Assembly: GCA_035654795.1 (NCBI GenBank)
Contig: DASRWC010000048.1
Span: 62,001-126,000 of the forward strand
DNA from: JAAYLC01 sp035654795
GTDB taxonomy: Bacteria; Bacteroidota; Bacteroidia; Flavobacteriales; Flavobacteriaceae
Length of the DNA stretch: 64,000 bases
Direction: 5' to 3'
How positions within the stretch are numbered: the first letter of the stretch is position 1; every line of letters begins with the position of its first letter. Both the position numbers and the translations under genes were made by a program. The notes beneath the pieces were generated by a model. The model was given only the letters and a program-made list of their open reading frames with translations, was not told the origin of the DNA and did no database searches. Of this stretch, positions 23,779-33,017 are shown piece by piece.

Positions 23779-25095
23779 ATGGCAAATTTTGACAATATGC
23801 ATCCGGCTGATATTGCCGAACGTCTGGCAGATATGGATTCCAACGAAAGGAATATTTCCTTCCTGATGCTACCGGCAGAAAGGAAGAATATGGTATTTAA
23901 ATTTCTGAAACCACAAACGCAAATCGAAATAATTAAATCCCTGGGGACACAAGAGCTGGCAGATGTTCTGAATAACCTTCCTCCGGATAACAGAACGAAA
24001 CTTTTTGAAAATTTTCCTGACCACCTTATCAAATCCTCAATCAATCTACTAAACGCTCAGGAAAGAGAAATTGCGCTCAGTCTCATAGGCTATGAAAAAG
24101 ATAGCATTGCACGTTTAATGACACCGCATTACATCCAGACGAAGCCCGGGAAAACCGTGCAACAGGTCCTGAATCATATCAAAAAGGTGGGCAAACATGC
24201 AGAGACGTTGAATTTTGTCTATATCGTGAATGACGAGGGAGTATTGATTGACGATTTGCGAATAGGACAACTGCTGCTTGCTGAACCGGAAACGTATATT
24301 TCAGATCTTATGGATTATCACGTTACCGCCATTACAACAATAACACCCATAGAAGAAGCCCTGGATATTTTTGACAAGTATGACCGATCAGCGCTTCCTA
24401 TCATTACTCAGGCAGGAGTGCTTGTAGGAATTGTGACTTTTGATGATATCATGGACGTAATGCAGGAGCAAACTACTGAGAATATCCATAAATTCGGGGG
24501 AACCGAAGGTCTTGAGGTATCATATACCCAATCGTCTCTTCCACAACTTGTAAAAAAACGTGCCGGATGGTTGGTGATTTTGTTTTTTGGAGAGATGCTG
24601 ACTGCTTCGGCAATGGGATATTTTGAGGGAGAAATTGAAAAAGCAGTAGTACTCGCACTATTTGTACCTCTTATTATTTCCAGTGGAGGGAATTCCGGCT
24701 CTCAGGCTGCATCACTCATCATTCGCGCCATGGCACTAAAAGAGCTGAAGTTAAAAGACTGGTGGTATGTTATGAAAAAAGAAGTATTGTCAGGATTGAT
24801 TCTCGGTGCAATTCTAGGCTTCATAGGGTTCTTCAGAATATTGTTATGGCAGGCTATAGGTATTTATAATTATGGTGAATATTGGATTGCCGTGGGATTA
24901 AGTGTTTCGGTTTCTCTGGTTTTAATAGTTTTATGGGGAACATTAGCAGGTTCATTGATTCCTTTTATACTAAAGAAAATTAACATGGATCCCGCCACTG
25001 CCTCAGCTCCCTTTGTGGCAACATTGGTGGATGTTACCGGAATAATTATCTATTTCACCATTGCAGCAATCTTTCTTGCCGGAAAACTTCTTTAG
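23779..25095 (+). CDS. mgtE: magnesium transporter MgtE
   Basis: 438 aa inner-membrane Mg2+ channel. The N-terminal superhelical domain is at about 1-110 (HPADIAERLADMD, ERNISFLMLP). Two CBS domains follow at about 125-250 (MTPHYIQTKPGKTVQQVL, SDLMDYHVTAITTITPIEEAL, GVLVGIVTFDDIMDVM). The C-terminal five-helix pore domain contains LIISSGGNSGSQAASLIIRA and ASAPFVATLVDVTGIIIYF. The CBS and N domains close the pore when Mg2+ is high. Monocistronic by layout: divergent from sdhC and convergent with the amidase gene. No Mg2+ riboswitch was recognised upstream. Confidence 0.96.
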   Translation: MANFDNMHPADIAERLADMDSNERNISFLMLPAERKNMVFKFLKPQTQIEIIKSLGTQELADVLNNLPPDNRTKLFENFPDHLIKSSINLLNAQEREIALSLIGYEKDSIARLMTPHYIQTKPGKTVQQVLNHIKKVGKHAETLNFVYIVNDEGVLIDDLRIGQLLLAEPETYISDLMDYHVTAITTITPIEEALDIFDKYDRSALPIITQAGVLVGIVTFDDIMDVMQEQTTENIHKFGGTEGLEVSYTQSSLPQLVKKRAGWLVILFFGEMLTASAMGYFEGEIEKAVVLALFVPLIISSGGNSGSQAASLIIRAMALKELKLKDWWYVMKKEVLSGLILGAILGFIGFFRILLWQAIGIYNYGEYWIAVGLSVSVSLVLIVLWGTLAGSLIPFILKKINMDPATASAPFVATLVDVTGIIIYFTIAAIFLAGKLL

Positions 25096-25104
25096 GTAAA
25101 AAAA

Positions 25105-25887
25105 CTAATATGAAATCCGGAAATTATCCCGATCATCTAGGAAATGAAATCGTTTTCTATTTGCAATCAATTCCTCTTTGGAAAGGGAGATGGTTTCAAT
25201 AAACTCTCCTTCAAAGTCTTTTCGTGAAATTTGCTGACCAACACTGTCATAAATTGCAGAATGCCCCACGTAGTCATGACCGTTTCCATCCTTACCCACA
25301 CGGTTTACCCCCACACAATATGCCATATTTTCAATGGCACGGGCGCGTAACAATGTGTCCCAAGATAACATTCTTACTTTGGGCCAGCTCGCAATGTAGA
25401 AAAGCATGTCATAGTTGTCATGATTTCTTGCCCACACAGGAAATCTCAAGTCATAACAGATCAAAGGGCGTATGCGCCATCCTTTATAATCAATCAATAC
25501 TTGTTCTTTTCCTGCCGAATAAGTTTCATTTTCGCCCGCAAAAGTGAAGGTGTGCCTTTTATCATACTTTTCATAATCACCATTGGGATGTACAAAATAG
25601 AGCCGGTTGAAATAAAATTCATCAACCCTGACAATGACACTTCCCGTTAGAGCCACATTTCTTGATTTTGCCTCCGAAATCATCCATTCAAGAGTGTCTC
25701 CCCCTTCAGGTTCTGCAAGATTTTCTGCATTAATGGAAAAACCGGTAGGAAACATTTCAGGAAGAATGATTAAATCAGTGGCGGAATTAATTTCATCAAA
25801 CTTTTTTGAGAACATTTTCCTATTTGCCACAGGATCTTCCCATACCAAATCTGTCTGAATAATAGTGACGTTTAAAGTGGTGCCCAA
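25105..25887 (-). CDS. omega-amidase (nitrilase superfamily, YafV/Nit2-like)
   Basis: 260 aa. The nitrilase triad is present: E44 (LPEMFPTGFS), K110 (YDKRHTF) and C144 (PLICYDLRFP). The motif set matches omega-amidases that hydrolyse alpha-ketoglutaramate and alpha-ketosuccinamate. The first usable start is a TTG at 25887 (MGTTLNVTIIQTDLVWEDP); no ATG lies between it and the conserved N-terminal strand. It is third in a run of aminotransferase, cupin and amidase genes. The aminotransferase can make the ketoglutaramate this enzyme removes, which supports the call. Convergent with mgtE, gap of 9 bp. Confidence 0.88.
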   Translation of the reverse strand: MGTTLNVTIIQTDLVWEDPVANRKMFSKKFDEINSATDLIILPEMFPTGFSINAENLAEPEGGDTLEWMISEAKSRNVALTGSVIVRVDEFYFNRLYFVHPNGDYEKYDKRHTFTFAGENETYSAGKEQVLIDYKGWRIRPLICYDLRFPVWARNHDNYDMLFYIASWPKVRMLSWDTLLRARAIENMAYCVGVNRVGKDGNGHDYVGHSAIYDSVGQQISRKDFEGEFIETISLSKEELIANRKRFHFLDDRDNFRISY

Positions 25888-25899
25888 AATACAACGGGT

Positions 25900-26196
25900 T
25901 TAATTGTAAAATTCAAATTTTATTTCTCTCGGCATTACATGAATTGCCTTTAAATCTTCTACAGCGCGAATTTGATGAATTTCTTCAGCAGGAATCACAA
26001 GTACTTCTCCTTGTTTTAAAGGTAATTCTTTCCCCTCAATTTGAATAGTACAAGCTCCTTGAGTTATAACCAATGCGGATTCTACAGAGGCTTTATGTTT
26101 GGGTAAAAGATCCCCGGCTTTGGCAGCCATTTGTTTGCTGATGAGATTTTTTCCTTCCGATAAGGGAGTAACTCTTGGTTTGCTTACATTTTCCAT
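25900..26196 (-). CDS. small cupin-domain protein
   Basis: 98 aa single-domain cupin. The two cupin motifs are degenerate: GDLLPKHKASVESALVIT (motif 1, one clear His) and GEVLVIPAEEIHQIRAVED (motif 2, one His), so metal binding may be weak or atypical. It starts ATG at 26196 and lies between the aminotransferase and omega-amidase genes, 12 bp from the latter, so is probably co-transcribed. A sensor or metabolite-binding role in that cluster is possible but not shown. Confidence 0.8.
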   Translation of the reverse strand: MENVSKPRVTPLSEGKNLISKQMAAKAGDLLPKHKASVESALVITQGACTIQIEGKELPLKQGEVLVIPAEEIHQIRAVEDLKAIHVMPREIKFEFYN

Positions 26197-26263
26197 AGGT
26201 TTTTTTTAAGTATTCTGATAATATAACAAAATTTTCGAATTGACCATAGATCGTAAAACAGTT

Positions 26264-27421
26264 TTAAAAATTAACCGAAGACAATGTATTTAAAACGGTT
26301 GCAGCTTCTTCCAGAGTTTCATCTTTCTTGGCAAAACAAACCCTCACTTGTTTGAAGTCGGCACCACTCTCATTGAAAACAGAAGTAGGAATGGTGGCGA
26401 CTCCATGTGTCTGAAGCAGTTTTTTTGAAAAGCTGATATCATCTAAATCCGATATATCCGAATAATCCAATAATTGGAAATAGGTGCCTTTTGAAGGGAT
26501 AAATTTAAATTGTGACGAAGCAATTAATTTCAAAAATAAGTCTCTCTTTTGCTGAAACATATCACTAAGTTGCAAGTAGTTTTCAGGGTTTTTTAAGTAG
26601 GTTGCCAAAGCTTTTTGAGTCGGATGGTTAACACAGAATACATTAAACTGATGGACTTTTTGGAATTCTTCCATAAGTTCCCGAGGAGCCACACAGTATC
26701 CCATTTTCCATCCTGTATTGTGAAATGTTTTTCCAAAAGATGCCGTTATAAAAGAACGTGCGGCCAATCCAGGTCTTGTGGCAACACTTTGATGCTTCAT
26801 GTCGTCATAAACCATATGTTCATAAACCTCATCACTTAGAACAAGTAGATTGTGCTTCTCTGCAATTTTTTCCAATTCTTCCAAATCTTGAGCAGACAAG
26901 ATGGTTCCCGTTGGATTATGAGGCGTGTTGATAAGAATCATTTTCGTATTTTGAGTGATACGCTCACCAACCTCTGTCCAGTCTATTTTAAAATGAGGAG
27001 GTTTCAGCTGAATTGGCACCACCTTACCTCCAAATAAATGAATAGAGGGAATATAGCAGTCATAAGCAGGAGTGAAAATAATAACCTCATCGCCGGGATG
27101 AATCATGGCAGCCAGTACGGTAAAAATTGCCTGAGTGGCACCGGCGGTAACCGTCATGTCCGTATCCGGATCATAGGCAGAACCATATAAGTTTTTCAAC
27201 TTTTGAACAATAACTTCCCGAAGTTCACGGTCTCCTGCCATAGGAGCATACTGGTTGAAGCCCTGAACCATAGCTTTTTCGGTTAAAGCAATTAAAGCCG
27301 GATCCATAGGGAAATTGGGAAAGCCCTGAGAGAGATTTATGGCATTATGATCTACTGCCATTTTCGCCATAACAGTAAAAATGGATTGCTCAACACGTGG
27401 GAGTTTGGAACGAAATTTCAT
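26264..27421 (-). CDS. class I aminotransferase (methionine/kynurenine aminotransferase type)
   Basis: 385 aa PLP enzyme. Motifs: NLSQGFPNFPMDP near the N-terminus, the cofactor-ring region AGATQAIFT, NTPHNPTG, LSDEVYEHM, and the Schiff-base lysine in SFGKTFHNTGWKMGY. The combination resembles YbdL-type methionine aminotransferases and glutamine transaminase K. In front of an omega-amidase, the likely role is transamination of 2-oxo acids such as 4-methylthio-2-oxobutanoate with glutamine or methionine. The start is the ATG at 27421 (MKFRSKLPRVEQS) in preference to an upstream codon at 27448. A near-consensus -7 element TATCTTTA lies at 27463-27470. Confidence 0.9.
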   Translation of the reverse strand: MKFRSKLPRVEQSIFTVMAKMAVDHNAINLSQGFPNFPMDPALIALTEKAMVQGFNQYAPMAGDRELREVIVQKLKNLYGSAYDPDTDMTVTAGATQAIFTVLAAMIHPGDEVIIFTPAYDCYIPSIHLFGGKVVPIQLKPPHFKIDWTEVGERITQNTKMILINTPHNPTGTILSAQDLEELEKIAEKHNLLVLSDEVYEHMVYDDMKHQSVATRPGLAARSFITASFGKTFHNTGWKMGYCVAPRELMEEFQKVHQFNVFCVNHPTQKALATYLKNPENYLQLSDMFQQKRDLFLKLIASSQFKFIPSKGTYFQLLDYSDISDLDDISFSKKLLQTHGVATIPTSVFNESGADFKQVRVCFAKKDETLEEAATVLNTLSSVNF

Positions 27422-27548
27422 AAGGAAAGTTTTCTGAAAAATAAGCATTTATTCTCTTTTAAAGATACAGAAGATGTGAGAGAACACCCTTTTCACCTGA
27501 GATCCTAAAGAAAGATTGATTATTTTGCGCGGCTGAAAGCTTCAGAAT

Positions 27549-29516
27549 ATGTTTCGAAAATTGATCTTCTTGGGATGTTTTATTTTATGGTATGGAAACG
27601 GTTTGTCCCAAACGCAGTCGCTCGCGCATGTTTTCGGGAAGCCCCTGCAAAAAGAATTTGATTTAAGTATGTATCCTTTAGATCCTGATGCTGCCGGAGT
27701 GGTTCTTTTTGAACGGGGATTTTACACCGTGGATATGGTAAATAATACCATGGTGCTCCTGAAAAATATTCATAGAAAAATTAAAGTCTTGGATCCCGAT
27801 CGTTTTGGAGATGCTACCGTGGAAATTCAGTTTCTTTCATGGAGAGGAAAAGGGGAGGAGGTGCGCAATCTAAAAGCTGTTACACATAATGGAGCAGAAC
27901 AACATGATGTGTCTCAAGACGCTTTCTACCGAACAGAGAAAAATAGTCTGGAAACAATCATCGCATTCACTTTTCCTGATATCCAAAAAGGTAGCATTCT
28001 CGAGTATTCTTATCAGCTGACTTCTCCATACTACTCCGTATTGGGAGATTGGACTTTTATGAATGATTATCCCACGATTTATTCTGAACTGCATCTGGAA
28101 ATTCCGGCCAATTTTAGATATAACCGGACCTTGTTCGGAAATAAAAACCTTGATGTGAACCAATCAGCGGTGAGGAAAAATTGTTTAAGAGTTGAAGGAT
28201 ATATTATGAATGGAGATTGTGAAGTGGCTACGTATGCCATGACCAATATTCCCGCCAGAACCTATGAAAAATTTATTTCCGCACATAAAAATTATGAGCC
28301 TTCTATAAGTTTTGAGATGGTGCAAACCATTGATTTTAGAAAAAAGAAACGCGTATATACTCAAACCTGGAAGGATGTGGAACGGCAAGTAATGGAATCA
28401 ACCGGAGTAGGAGCCAATCTCAGTTTTGCTTCCTATTTCAAACGAAAATTGCCGGCTGCTGTGCTGTCTATTCCGGATCCCATAGAAAGAGCGAAGGCAG
28501 TGTATTACGAAATTCAAAAACATTTTCAATGGAATGGGTCTTCCCGATTAAACTGGTTGGATGTAAAAGAAGCATACGCCACCGGAAAAGCAACGAGTTC
28601 AGAAATTAATTTGACCTTGATCAATGCGCTTCAGGCTGCAAACATATCGGCACGTCCCATGTTGTTGCCTACACGAAATGCGGGAATGGCTACAAAACAA
28701 TACCCGGTATTGTCAGAATTCAATTATCTCATTGCCTTCGTAAGAATAGAAAATGAGACCTATCTTCTAGACGCAACAGACAAAATTTCACCCTTCGGTT
28801 TATTGCCGTTCCGTGCTCTGAACAATGAAGGCCGCGTCTTTGATATTTCACAAAGCTATTGGTATCCCATTAAACCTTTTGACAAATCTCTATACTACGC
28901 CAAAATTAACATAGAAGCTCTGCCGGAAAATGTCTTCTCGGGAGAAATAGAAGAAGTGTCCACAGGCTACATTGCACAGGAGGCAAGAGGAAGAATGACT
29001 GACAGAAATCATAAAGAACTCCAAGAAGCAAAACAACGCAGGAATGAAAGAGTTGAAATAACCGATTATACCATTGCTCATAAAACGGAATTGGAACAAC
29101 CGTTAAAAGAACATTTTGGGTTCGAGTTCAGATTTGAAGAGGATGCTACAGGAAAAATATTTCTATATCCGTTTATTACAGAAACCTATTTTCAGAATAA
29201 CCCTTTTCTTAATGAAAAACGTGAATATCCTATAGATTTCGGATATCCGATGATGAACACATACCTAATCACCATAGATCTTAAAAATCAATATGAAATC
29301 ATAAAGACACCTGAAAACAAACAAGTGCAGCTTCCTTATAATGATGGAAGTTTGGCGGTGGTGTATGAACAAAAGGATAATGTCCTCTTTATCCGTTTAA
29401 ATATACGGCTAAACAATCATCAGTTCCCCGCCGAGGCATATCCTTCGCTTAGAGAATTTTTTAGAGAAATGATTTCAATTCAATCTCACGAACCTATCGA
29501 ACTAAAACCACTTTAA
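27549..29516 (+). CDS. secreted DUF3857 / transglutaminase-like protein
   Basis: 655 aa. Signal peptide of about 20 residues (FLGCFILWYGNGLSQ). A DUF3857 domain at about 55-230 contains RKIKVLDPDRFGDATVEIQF and FTFPDIQKGSILEYSYQ. A transglutaminase-like domain at about 280-380 follows (RAKAVYYEIQKHFQWN). Where active transglutaminases have a catalytic cysteine, this protein reads GKATSSEINLTLINAL, so it is probably not a catalytic transglutaminase. A C-terminal beta-rich domain of about 250 residues follows. The family is common in Bacteroidota, with no established function. Divergent from the aminotransferase gene. Confidence 0.85.
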   Translation: MFRKLIFLGCFILWYGNGLSQTQSLAHVFGKPLQKEFDLSMYPLDPDAAGVVLFERGFYTVDMVNNTMVLLKNIHRKIKVLDPDRFGDATVEIQFLSWRGKGEEVRNLKAVTHNGAEQHDVSQDAFYRTEKNSLETIIAFTFPDIQKGSILEYSYQLTSPYYSVLGDWTFMNDYPTIYSELHLEIPANFRYNRTLFGNKNLDVNQSAVRKNCLRVEGYIMNGDCEVATYAMTNIPARTYEKFISAHKNYEPSISFEMVQTIDFRKKKRVYTQTWKDVERQVMESTGVGANLSFASYFKRKLPAAVLSIPDPIERAKAVYYEIQKHFQWNGSSRLNWLDVKEAYATGKATSSEINLTLINALQAANISARPMLLPTRNAGMATKQYPVLSEFNYLIAFVRIENETYLLDATDKISPFGLLPFRALNNEGRVFDISQSYWYPIKPFDKSLYYAKINIEALPENVFSGEIEEVSTGYIAQEARGRMTDRNHKELQEAKQRRNERVEITDYTIAHKTELEQPLKEHFGFEFRFEEDATGKIFLYPFITETYFQNNPFLNEKREYPIDFGYPMMNTYLITIDLKNQYEIIKTPENKQVQLPYNDGSLAVVYEQKDNVLFIRLNIRLNNHQFPAEAYPSLREFFREMISIQSHEPIELKPL

Positions 29517-29537
29517 AAGCAAGTGCCTATTCTTGAC

Positions 29538-30080
29538 TTAAGGTATCCGGCTGAATTTAACTCTTAAATTCATGTCAATGCTTTGAACCATATCTCCCAA
29601 TTCCAGCGGAAGATCCATTTCTTTAATATTAGCTGTCAATTCTAGAGTAGCGTCTGTTAAACTGACTATTGAATAAGGTACTGCAACTCCTTCGGCGTCC
29701 TTTAAAATCAACTTATTATCTTGGTTCTCCCAAGTGCCGTCTTGTAGAAAGTTTTCGATAGGAAACTGCTGAGCTTCATTAGAACCTAAGAAACTAAGAG
29801 TCAATTCTACTATAAGTGTGTCTGACTCGTAATGATAGGTTTGATCTCCATTTAAATGTAGTCGATTTCCATCACCAATTTCTGCAAAATGCCCTGTTAC
29901 GTTCACTGTTACAGGAATTGGGAAACCGTCCATCTGAACAACAATGGAGCCGTTTTCAATTTTTCCTTCCGTCAGTTTCCATTCTCCTGCAAGAGACGGT
30001 TCAGAAGGAGCGTCATCTTTGGAACATGAAGTGATAAAAGTGACTAAAAATAAAACGAGGATAATCCGGAAAGTTTTCAT
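29538..30080 (-). CDS. surface-type lipoprotein, lipocalin-like
   Basis: 180 aa. The lipobox ends at C19 (TFITSC), and the next residues are SKDD, matching the Bacteroidota lipoprotein export signal (Lys followed by two acidic residues). It is predicted to sit on the outer face of the outer membrane. The mature part is beta-rich (LAGEWKLTEGKIENG, TYHYESDTLIVELTL) and resembles lipocalin-like domain proteins. It follows the PurF-like gene by 29 bp on the same strand. Confidence 0.8.
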   Translation of the reverse strand: MKTFRIILVLFLVTFITSCSKDDAPSEPSLAGEWKLTEGKIENGSIVVQMDGFPIPVTVNVTGHFAEIGDGNRLHLNGDQTYHYESDTLIVELTLSFLGSNEAQQFPIENFLQDGTWENQDNKLILKDAEGVAVPYSIVSLTDATLELTANIKEMDLPLELGDMVQSIDMNLRVKFSRIP

Positions 30081-30109
30081 GTTTTTTGAACTCTAATGTA
30101 CAGCAAAAT

Positions 30110-32008
30110 TTAATACGCCCGATCTTTTATTCCCTCATAGAAGTTGATATAAGCTTTATTCACAACTCGATTTCCTCCGGCAGTAGGATAGTTGCCGGTG
30201 AAATACCAGTCGCCTAAATTTTTAGGACACGCTTTATGTAAATCTTCAACCGTCTGAAAAATAATCTTTAGCTGAGATTCAATATTTCCATCTCCGATGA
30301 TCTGAGCTATTTTATCCGAAATTTCCTGATCACTAAAAGGTTCATACAGTTTTTTGACGTGATTTACCACCTCCAGATCGTTTTTCCCCACTTGTTCTAA
30401 ACACTTTTGATAAATTTCTTCAATAATCTGCGAGGTTCCGCGTTCTTTATGAAGATCCAAAGCCGCTTGAAATGCGATTAAATCCTCCAGTCTCGGCATA
30501 TCAATTCCGTAGCAATCCGGATATCTTATCTGGGGGGCAGAAGAAACAACAATAATCTGTTTTGGATGCAACCGATCAAGCATTTTTAATATGCTTTTTT
30601 GAAGGGTTGTTCCACGAACGATACTGTCGTCAATAATGACAAGATTATCATCAGGTTTTACTACGCCATAGGTCACATCATATACGTGGGCTACCAGATC
30701 ATCCCTGCTGTTGTCATCGGTAATAAACGTACGCAGTTTGACATCTTTGACAGCAATTTTTTCAGTTCGAATTTTATGTGCTTGAATCTGATGAAGCCTT
30801 TCTAAATTCAATGTTTTTCGTTCCCGAATGATAGCCTCATTTTTTTGTTTATTCAATTCATCCTGAGCGGCATCAAGCATCCCGTAAAAAGAGGTTTCCG
30901 CAGTATTTGGGATATAAGAAAAAACAGAGTTTTCAGTGTCATAATTTATAGCCTTTAAAACCTTCGGCATAACCAGTTTTCCTAACATCTTCCGCTCTTC
31001 ATAAATTTCAGCATCGTTTCCGCGGGAGAAATAAATGCGCTCAAATGAACAAGAACGTCTTTCTAAGGGAGGGATAATTTCAGTACTTTTTATTCTTCCG
31101 TTCTTTTTTATTACCAACGCATGGCCCGGCTCAATTTCTTTGACTTCTTCAAAAGGTACATTAAAGGTAGTCTGAATGGCAGGGCGCTCTGAAGCTACTA
31201 CCGCAATTTCATCATCCTGATAATAATAAGCCGGCCTGATACCGGAAGGATCCCGAAGCACAAAGGCATCACCATGACCCAATAAACCTGCTATAACATA
31301 ACCTCCGTCCCAGTTGGAAGCAGATCTTCTTAAAATCTTGGGCAGTTTAAGGTGTTCAACGATATAGGGAGAAGCCTCCTGCTTATTGAGACCTTTGTTT
31401 TTGGCCTTTTCATAAAGTCGATTTACCGCATCATCTAAAAAATGGCCAATTCGTTCCATAATAGTCACCGTGTCAGCTTTCTCCTTGGGATGCATCCCGA
31501 GCTTGATGAGATTATCAAATAGCTCATTGGTGTTAGTCATATTAAAATTCCCGGCAATGATAAGATTCCGGTGCATCCAGTTATTTTGGCGTAGAAAAGG
31601 ATGAACATGTTCAATACTGTTTCCGCCATAAGTGCCATAGCGAACGTGACCTAAAAATACTTCCCCCAAATAAGGAATGTTTTTCTTTTGTGCAGATACG
31701 TCATCAATATATTCCGGATGACTTTTGAATTCTTCATTGATTCGTGCATTAATCTGCGTAAAAATATCTTGAATAGGCTGAGAGTCTTTGGAACGAATGC
31801 GACTGATAAATCTTTCTCCCGGCTTCATATCAAACTTGATGCTGGCAAGCCCCGCGCCATCCTGTCCGCGGTTGTGCTGCTTTTCCATCATTAGGTACAT
31901 TTTGTTCAGACCATAGAAAGCCGTTCCATATTTTTTTTTATAATATGATAGCGGCTTTAATAATCGAAGAACTGCTATTCCACATTCATGTTTCAATTCG
32001 TCACTCAT
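30110..32008 (-). CDS. PurF-like amidophosphoribosyltransferase (long form)
   Basis: 632 aa, longer than canonical PurF (about 470-510). The N-terminal class II glutamine amidotransferase half begins MSDELKHECGIAVL; C9 would be the nucleophile after removal of an 8-residue propeptide. It includes HNRGQDGAGLAS and GHVRYGTYG. The oxyanion region reads AGNFNMTN (152-159), where PurF has HNGNLTN. The C-terminal phosphoribosyltransferase half has an intact PRPP loop, IIDDSIVRGTTLQK. About 100 extra C-terminal residues end in TAGGNRVVNKAYINFY. It is probably a PurF homologue specific to Bacteroidota; whether it makes phosphoribosylamine in purine synthesis or is a paralogue cannot be decided here. 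It lies downstream of a PfkB kinase. Confidence 0.85.
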   Translation of the reverse strand: MSDELKHECGIAVLRLLKPLSYYKKKYGTAFYGLNKMYLMMEKQHNRGQDGAGLASIKFDMKPGERFISRIRSKDSQPIQDIFTQINARINEEFKSHPEYIDDVSAQKKNIPYLGEVFLGHVRYGTYGGNSIEHVHPFLRQNNWMHRNLIIAGNFNMTNTNELFDNLIKLGMHPKEKADTVTIMERIGHFLDDAVNRLYEKAKNKGLNKQEASPYIVEHLKLPKILRRSASNWDGGYVIAGLLGHGDAFVLRDPSGIRPAYYYQDDEIAVVASERPAIQTTFNVPFEEVKEIEPGHALVIKKNGRIKSTEIIPPLERRSCSFERIYFSRGNDAEIYEERKMLGKLVMPKVLKAINYDTENSVFSYIPNTAETSFYGMLDAAQDELNKQKNEAIIRERKTLNLERLHQIQAHKIRTEKIAVKDVKLRTFITDDNSRDDLVAHVYDVTYGVVKPDDNLVIIDDSIVRGTTLQKSILKMLDRLHPKQIIVVSSAPQIRYPDCYGIDMPRLEDLIAFQAALDLHKERGTSQIIEEIYQKCLEQVGKNDLEVVNHVKKLYEPFSDQEISDKIAQIIGDGNIESQLKIIFQTVEDLHKACPKNLGDWYFTGNYPTAGGNRVVNKAYINFYEGIKDRAY

Positions 32009-32032
32009 GGTTTACTATATTAGGTGGGGAAC

Positions 32033-32058
32033 AAAAAAACGCCCTTCTTTTTCGGGCG
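32033..32058 (-). terminator. terminator of the PfkB kinase gene
   Basis: Arms CGCCC (32040-32044) and GGGCG (32054-32058). On the minus strand the stem is followed by seven T. It lies between the kinase stop and the PurF-like start, so these genes are at least partly separately transcribed. Confidence 0.8.
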
Positions 32059-32065
32059 CTCTACT

Positions 32066-32989
32066 TTATGTCAATTTGATTTCAAATTGAGTCAAACTCT
32101 TAAACTGATGCATTCTTTGCCTCATTTCCTTTTCTGAGAGATTTATCAGACGTTCCGGTCCAAATTTTTCAACACAAAAAGAAGCTAAGGCAGAACCGCT
32201 TACCACAGCGTTTTTCATATTGGAAAAACTGTAATTTCTTGTTTTGGTAAGATATCCTGTAAAACCTCCGGCAAAAGTATCACCGGCACCCGTCGGATCA
32301 AAAACTTCGCGTAAAGGCATGGCGGGAGCATAGAAAACGTCGTCATTCCCGAAAAGTAAAGCACCATGCTCTCCTTTTTTGATCACAACATACTTGGGCC
32401 CCATCTCCATTATTTTTTGAGCAGCTTTTACTAAAGAATATTCTCCCGAAAGTTGTCGCGCTTCTTCATCATTAATGGTTACAACATCAACACGCGAAAT
32501 AATCTTTTGAAGATCATCCATGGTGTTTTCCATCCAGAAATTCATGGTATCAAGCACTACCAGCTTCGGCGCTTTCATTTGGTTGATAACATCTATCTGA
32601 ATTTGCGGATGTAGATTCCCAAGCATCACAACCTCAGCATCAAGATACTCTTCCGGAACTTTAGGATTAAAATCTGCAAGCACATTGAGATCGGTTACAA
32701 GCGTATCGCGTGTATTCATGTCATTCCTGTATTTGCCGCTCCAGAAGAATGTTTTCCCATCCGGAATTACTTCCAAACCTGAAACGTCAATTCCTTTGGA
32801 TCGTAACATGTCTATATCAGACTTTGGGAAATCTCCGCCTACTACGGAAACTATAGCACTATTTACACCAAATTTGGAGGCGGCTAATCCTATATAAGTA
32901 GCGGCACCACCAAGGATTTTGTCGGTCTTGCCGAAAGGAGTTTCAATGGCATCAAAAGCAACGGTACCAACAATAACAAGCTTGCTCAT
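32066..32989 (-). CDS. PfkB-family sugar/nucleoside kinase
   Basis: 307 aa ribokinase-like kinase. Motifs: LGGAATYIGLAASKFG near the N-terminus (PfkB signature 1 region) and the ATP/anion-hole signature FDPTGAGDTFAGGF. The substrate is not readable; family members phosphorylate ribose, adenosine, fructose 1-phosphate and others. The neighbouring PurF-like gene suggests a link to ribose or nucleoside metabolism. The ATG at 32989 follows a perfect -7 element at 33010-33017. Confidence 0.88.
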   Translation of the reverse strand: MSKLVIVGTVAFDAIETPFGKTDKILGGAATYIGLAASKFGVNSAIVSVVGGDFPKSDIDMLRSKGIDVSGLEVIPDGKTFFWSGKYRNDMNTRDTLVTDLNVLADFNPKVPEEYLDAEVVMLGNLHPQIQIDVINQMKAPKLVVLDTMNFWMENTMDDLQKIISRVDVVTINDEEARQLSGEYSLVKAAQKIMEMGPKYVVIKKGEHGALLFGNDDVFYAPAMPLREVFDPTGAGDTFAGGFTGYLTKTRNYSFSNMKNAVVSGSALASFCVEKFGPERLINLSEKEMRQRMHQFKSLTQFEIKLT

Positions 32990-33009
32990 AAGTGGCTGAT
33001 TTTAGCGTG

Positions 33010-33017
33010 CAAAGATA
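33010..33017 (-). promoter_or_regulatory. -7 element of the PfkB kinase promoter
   Basis: The minus strand reads TATCTTTG, a perfect TAnnTTTG, with TTTG at 33042-33039 (spacing of 21). It is 20 bp from the start codon. Confidence 0.55.
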
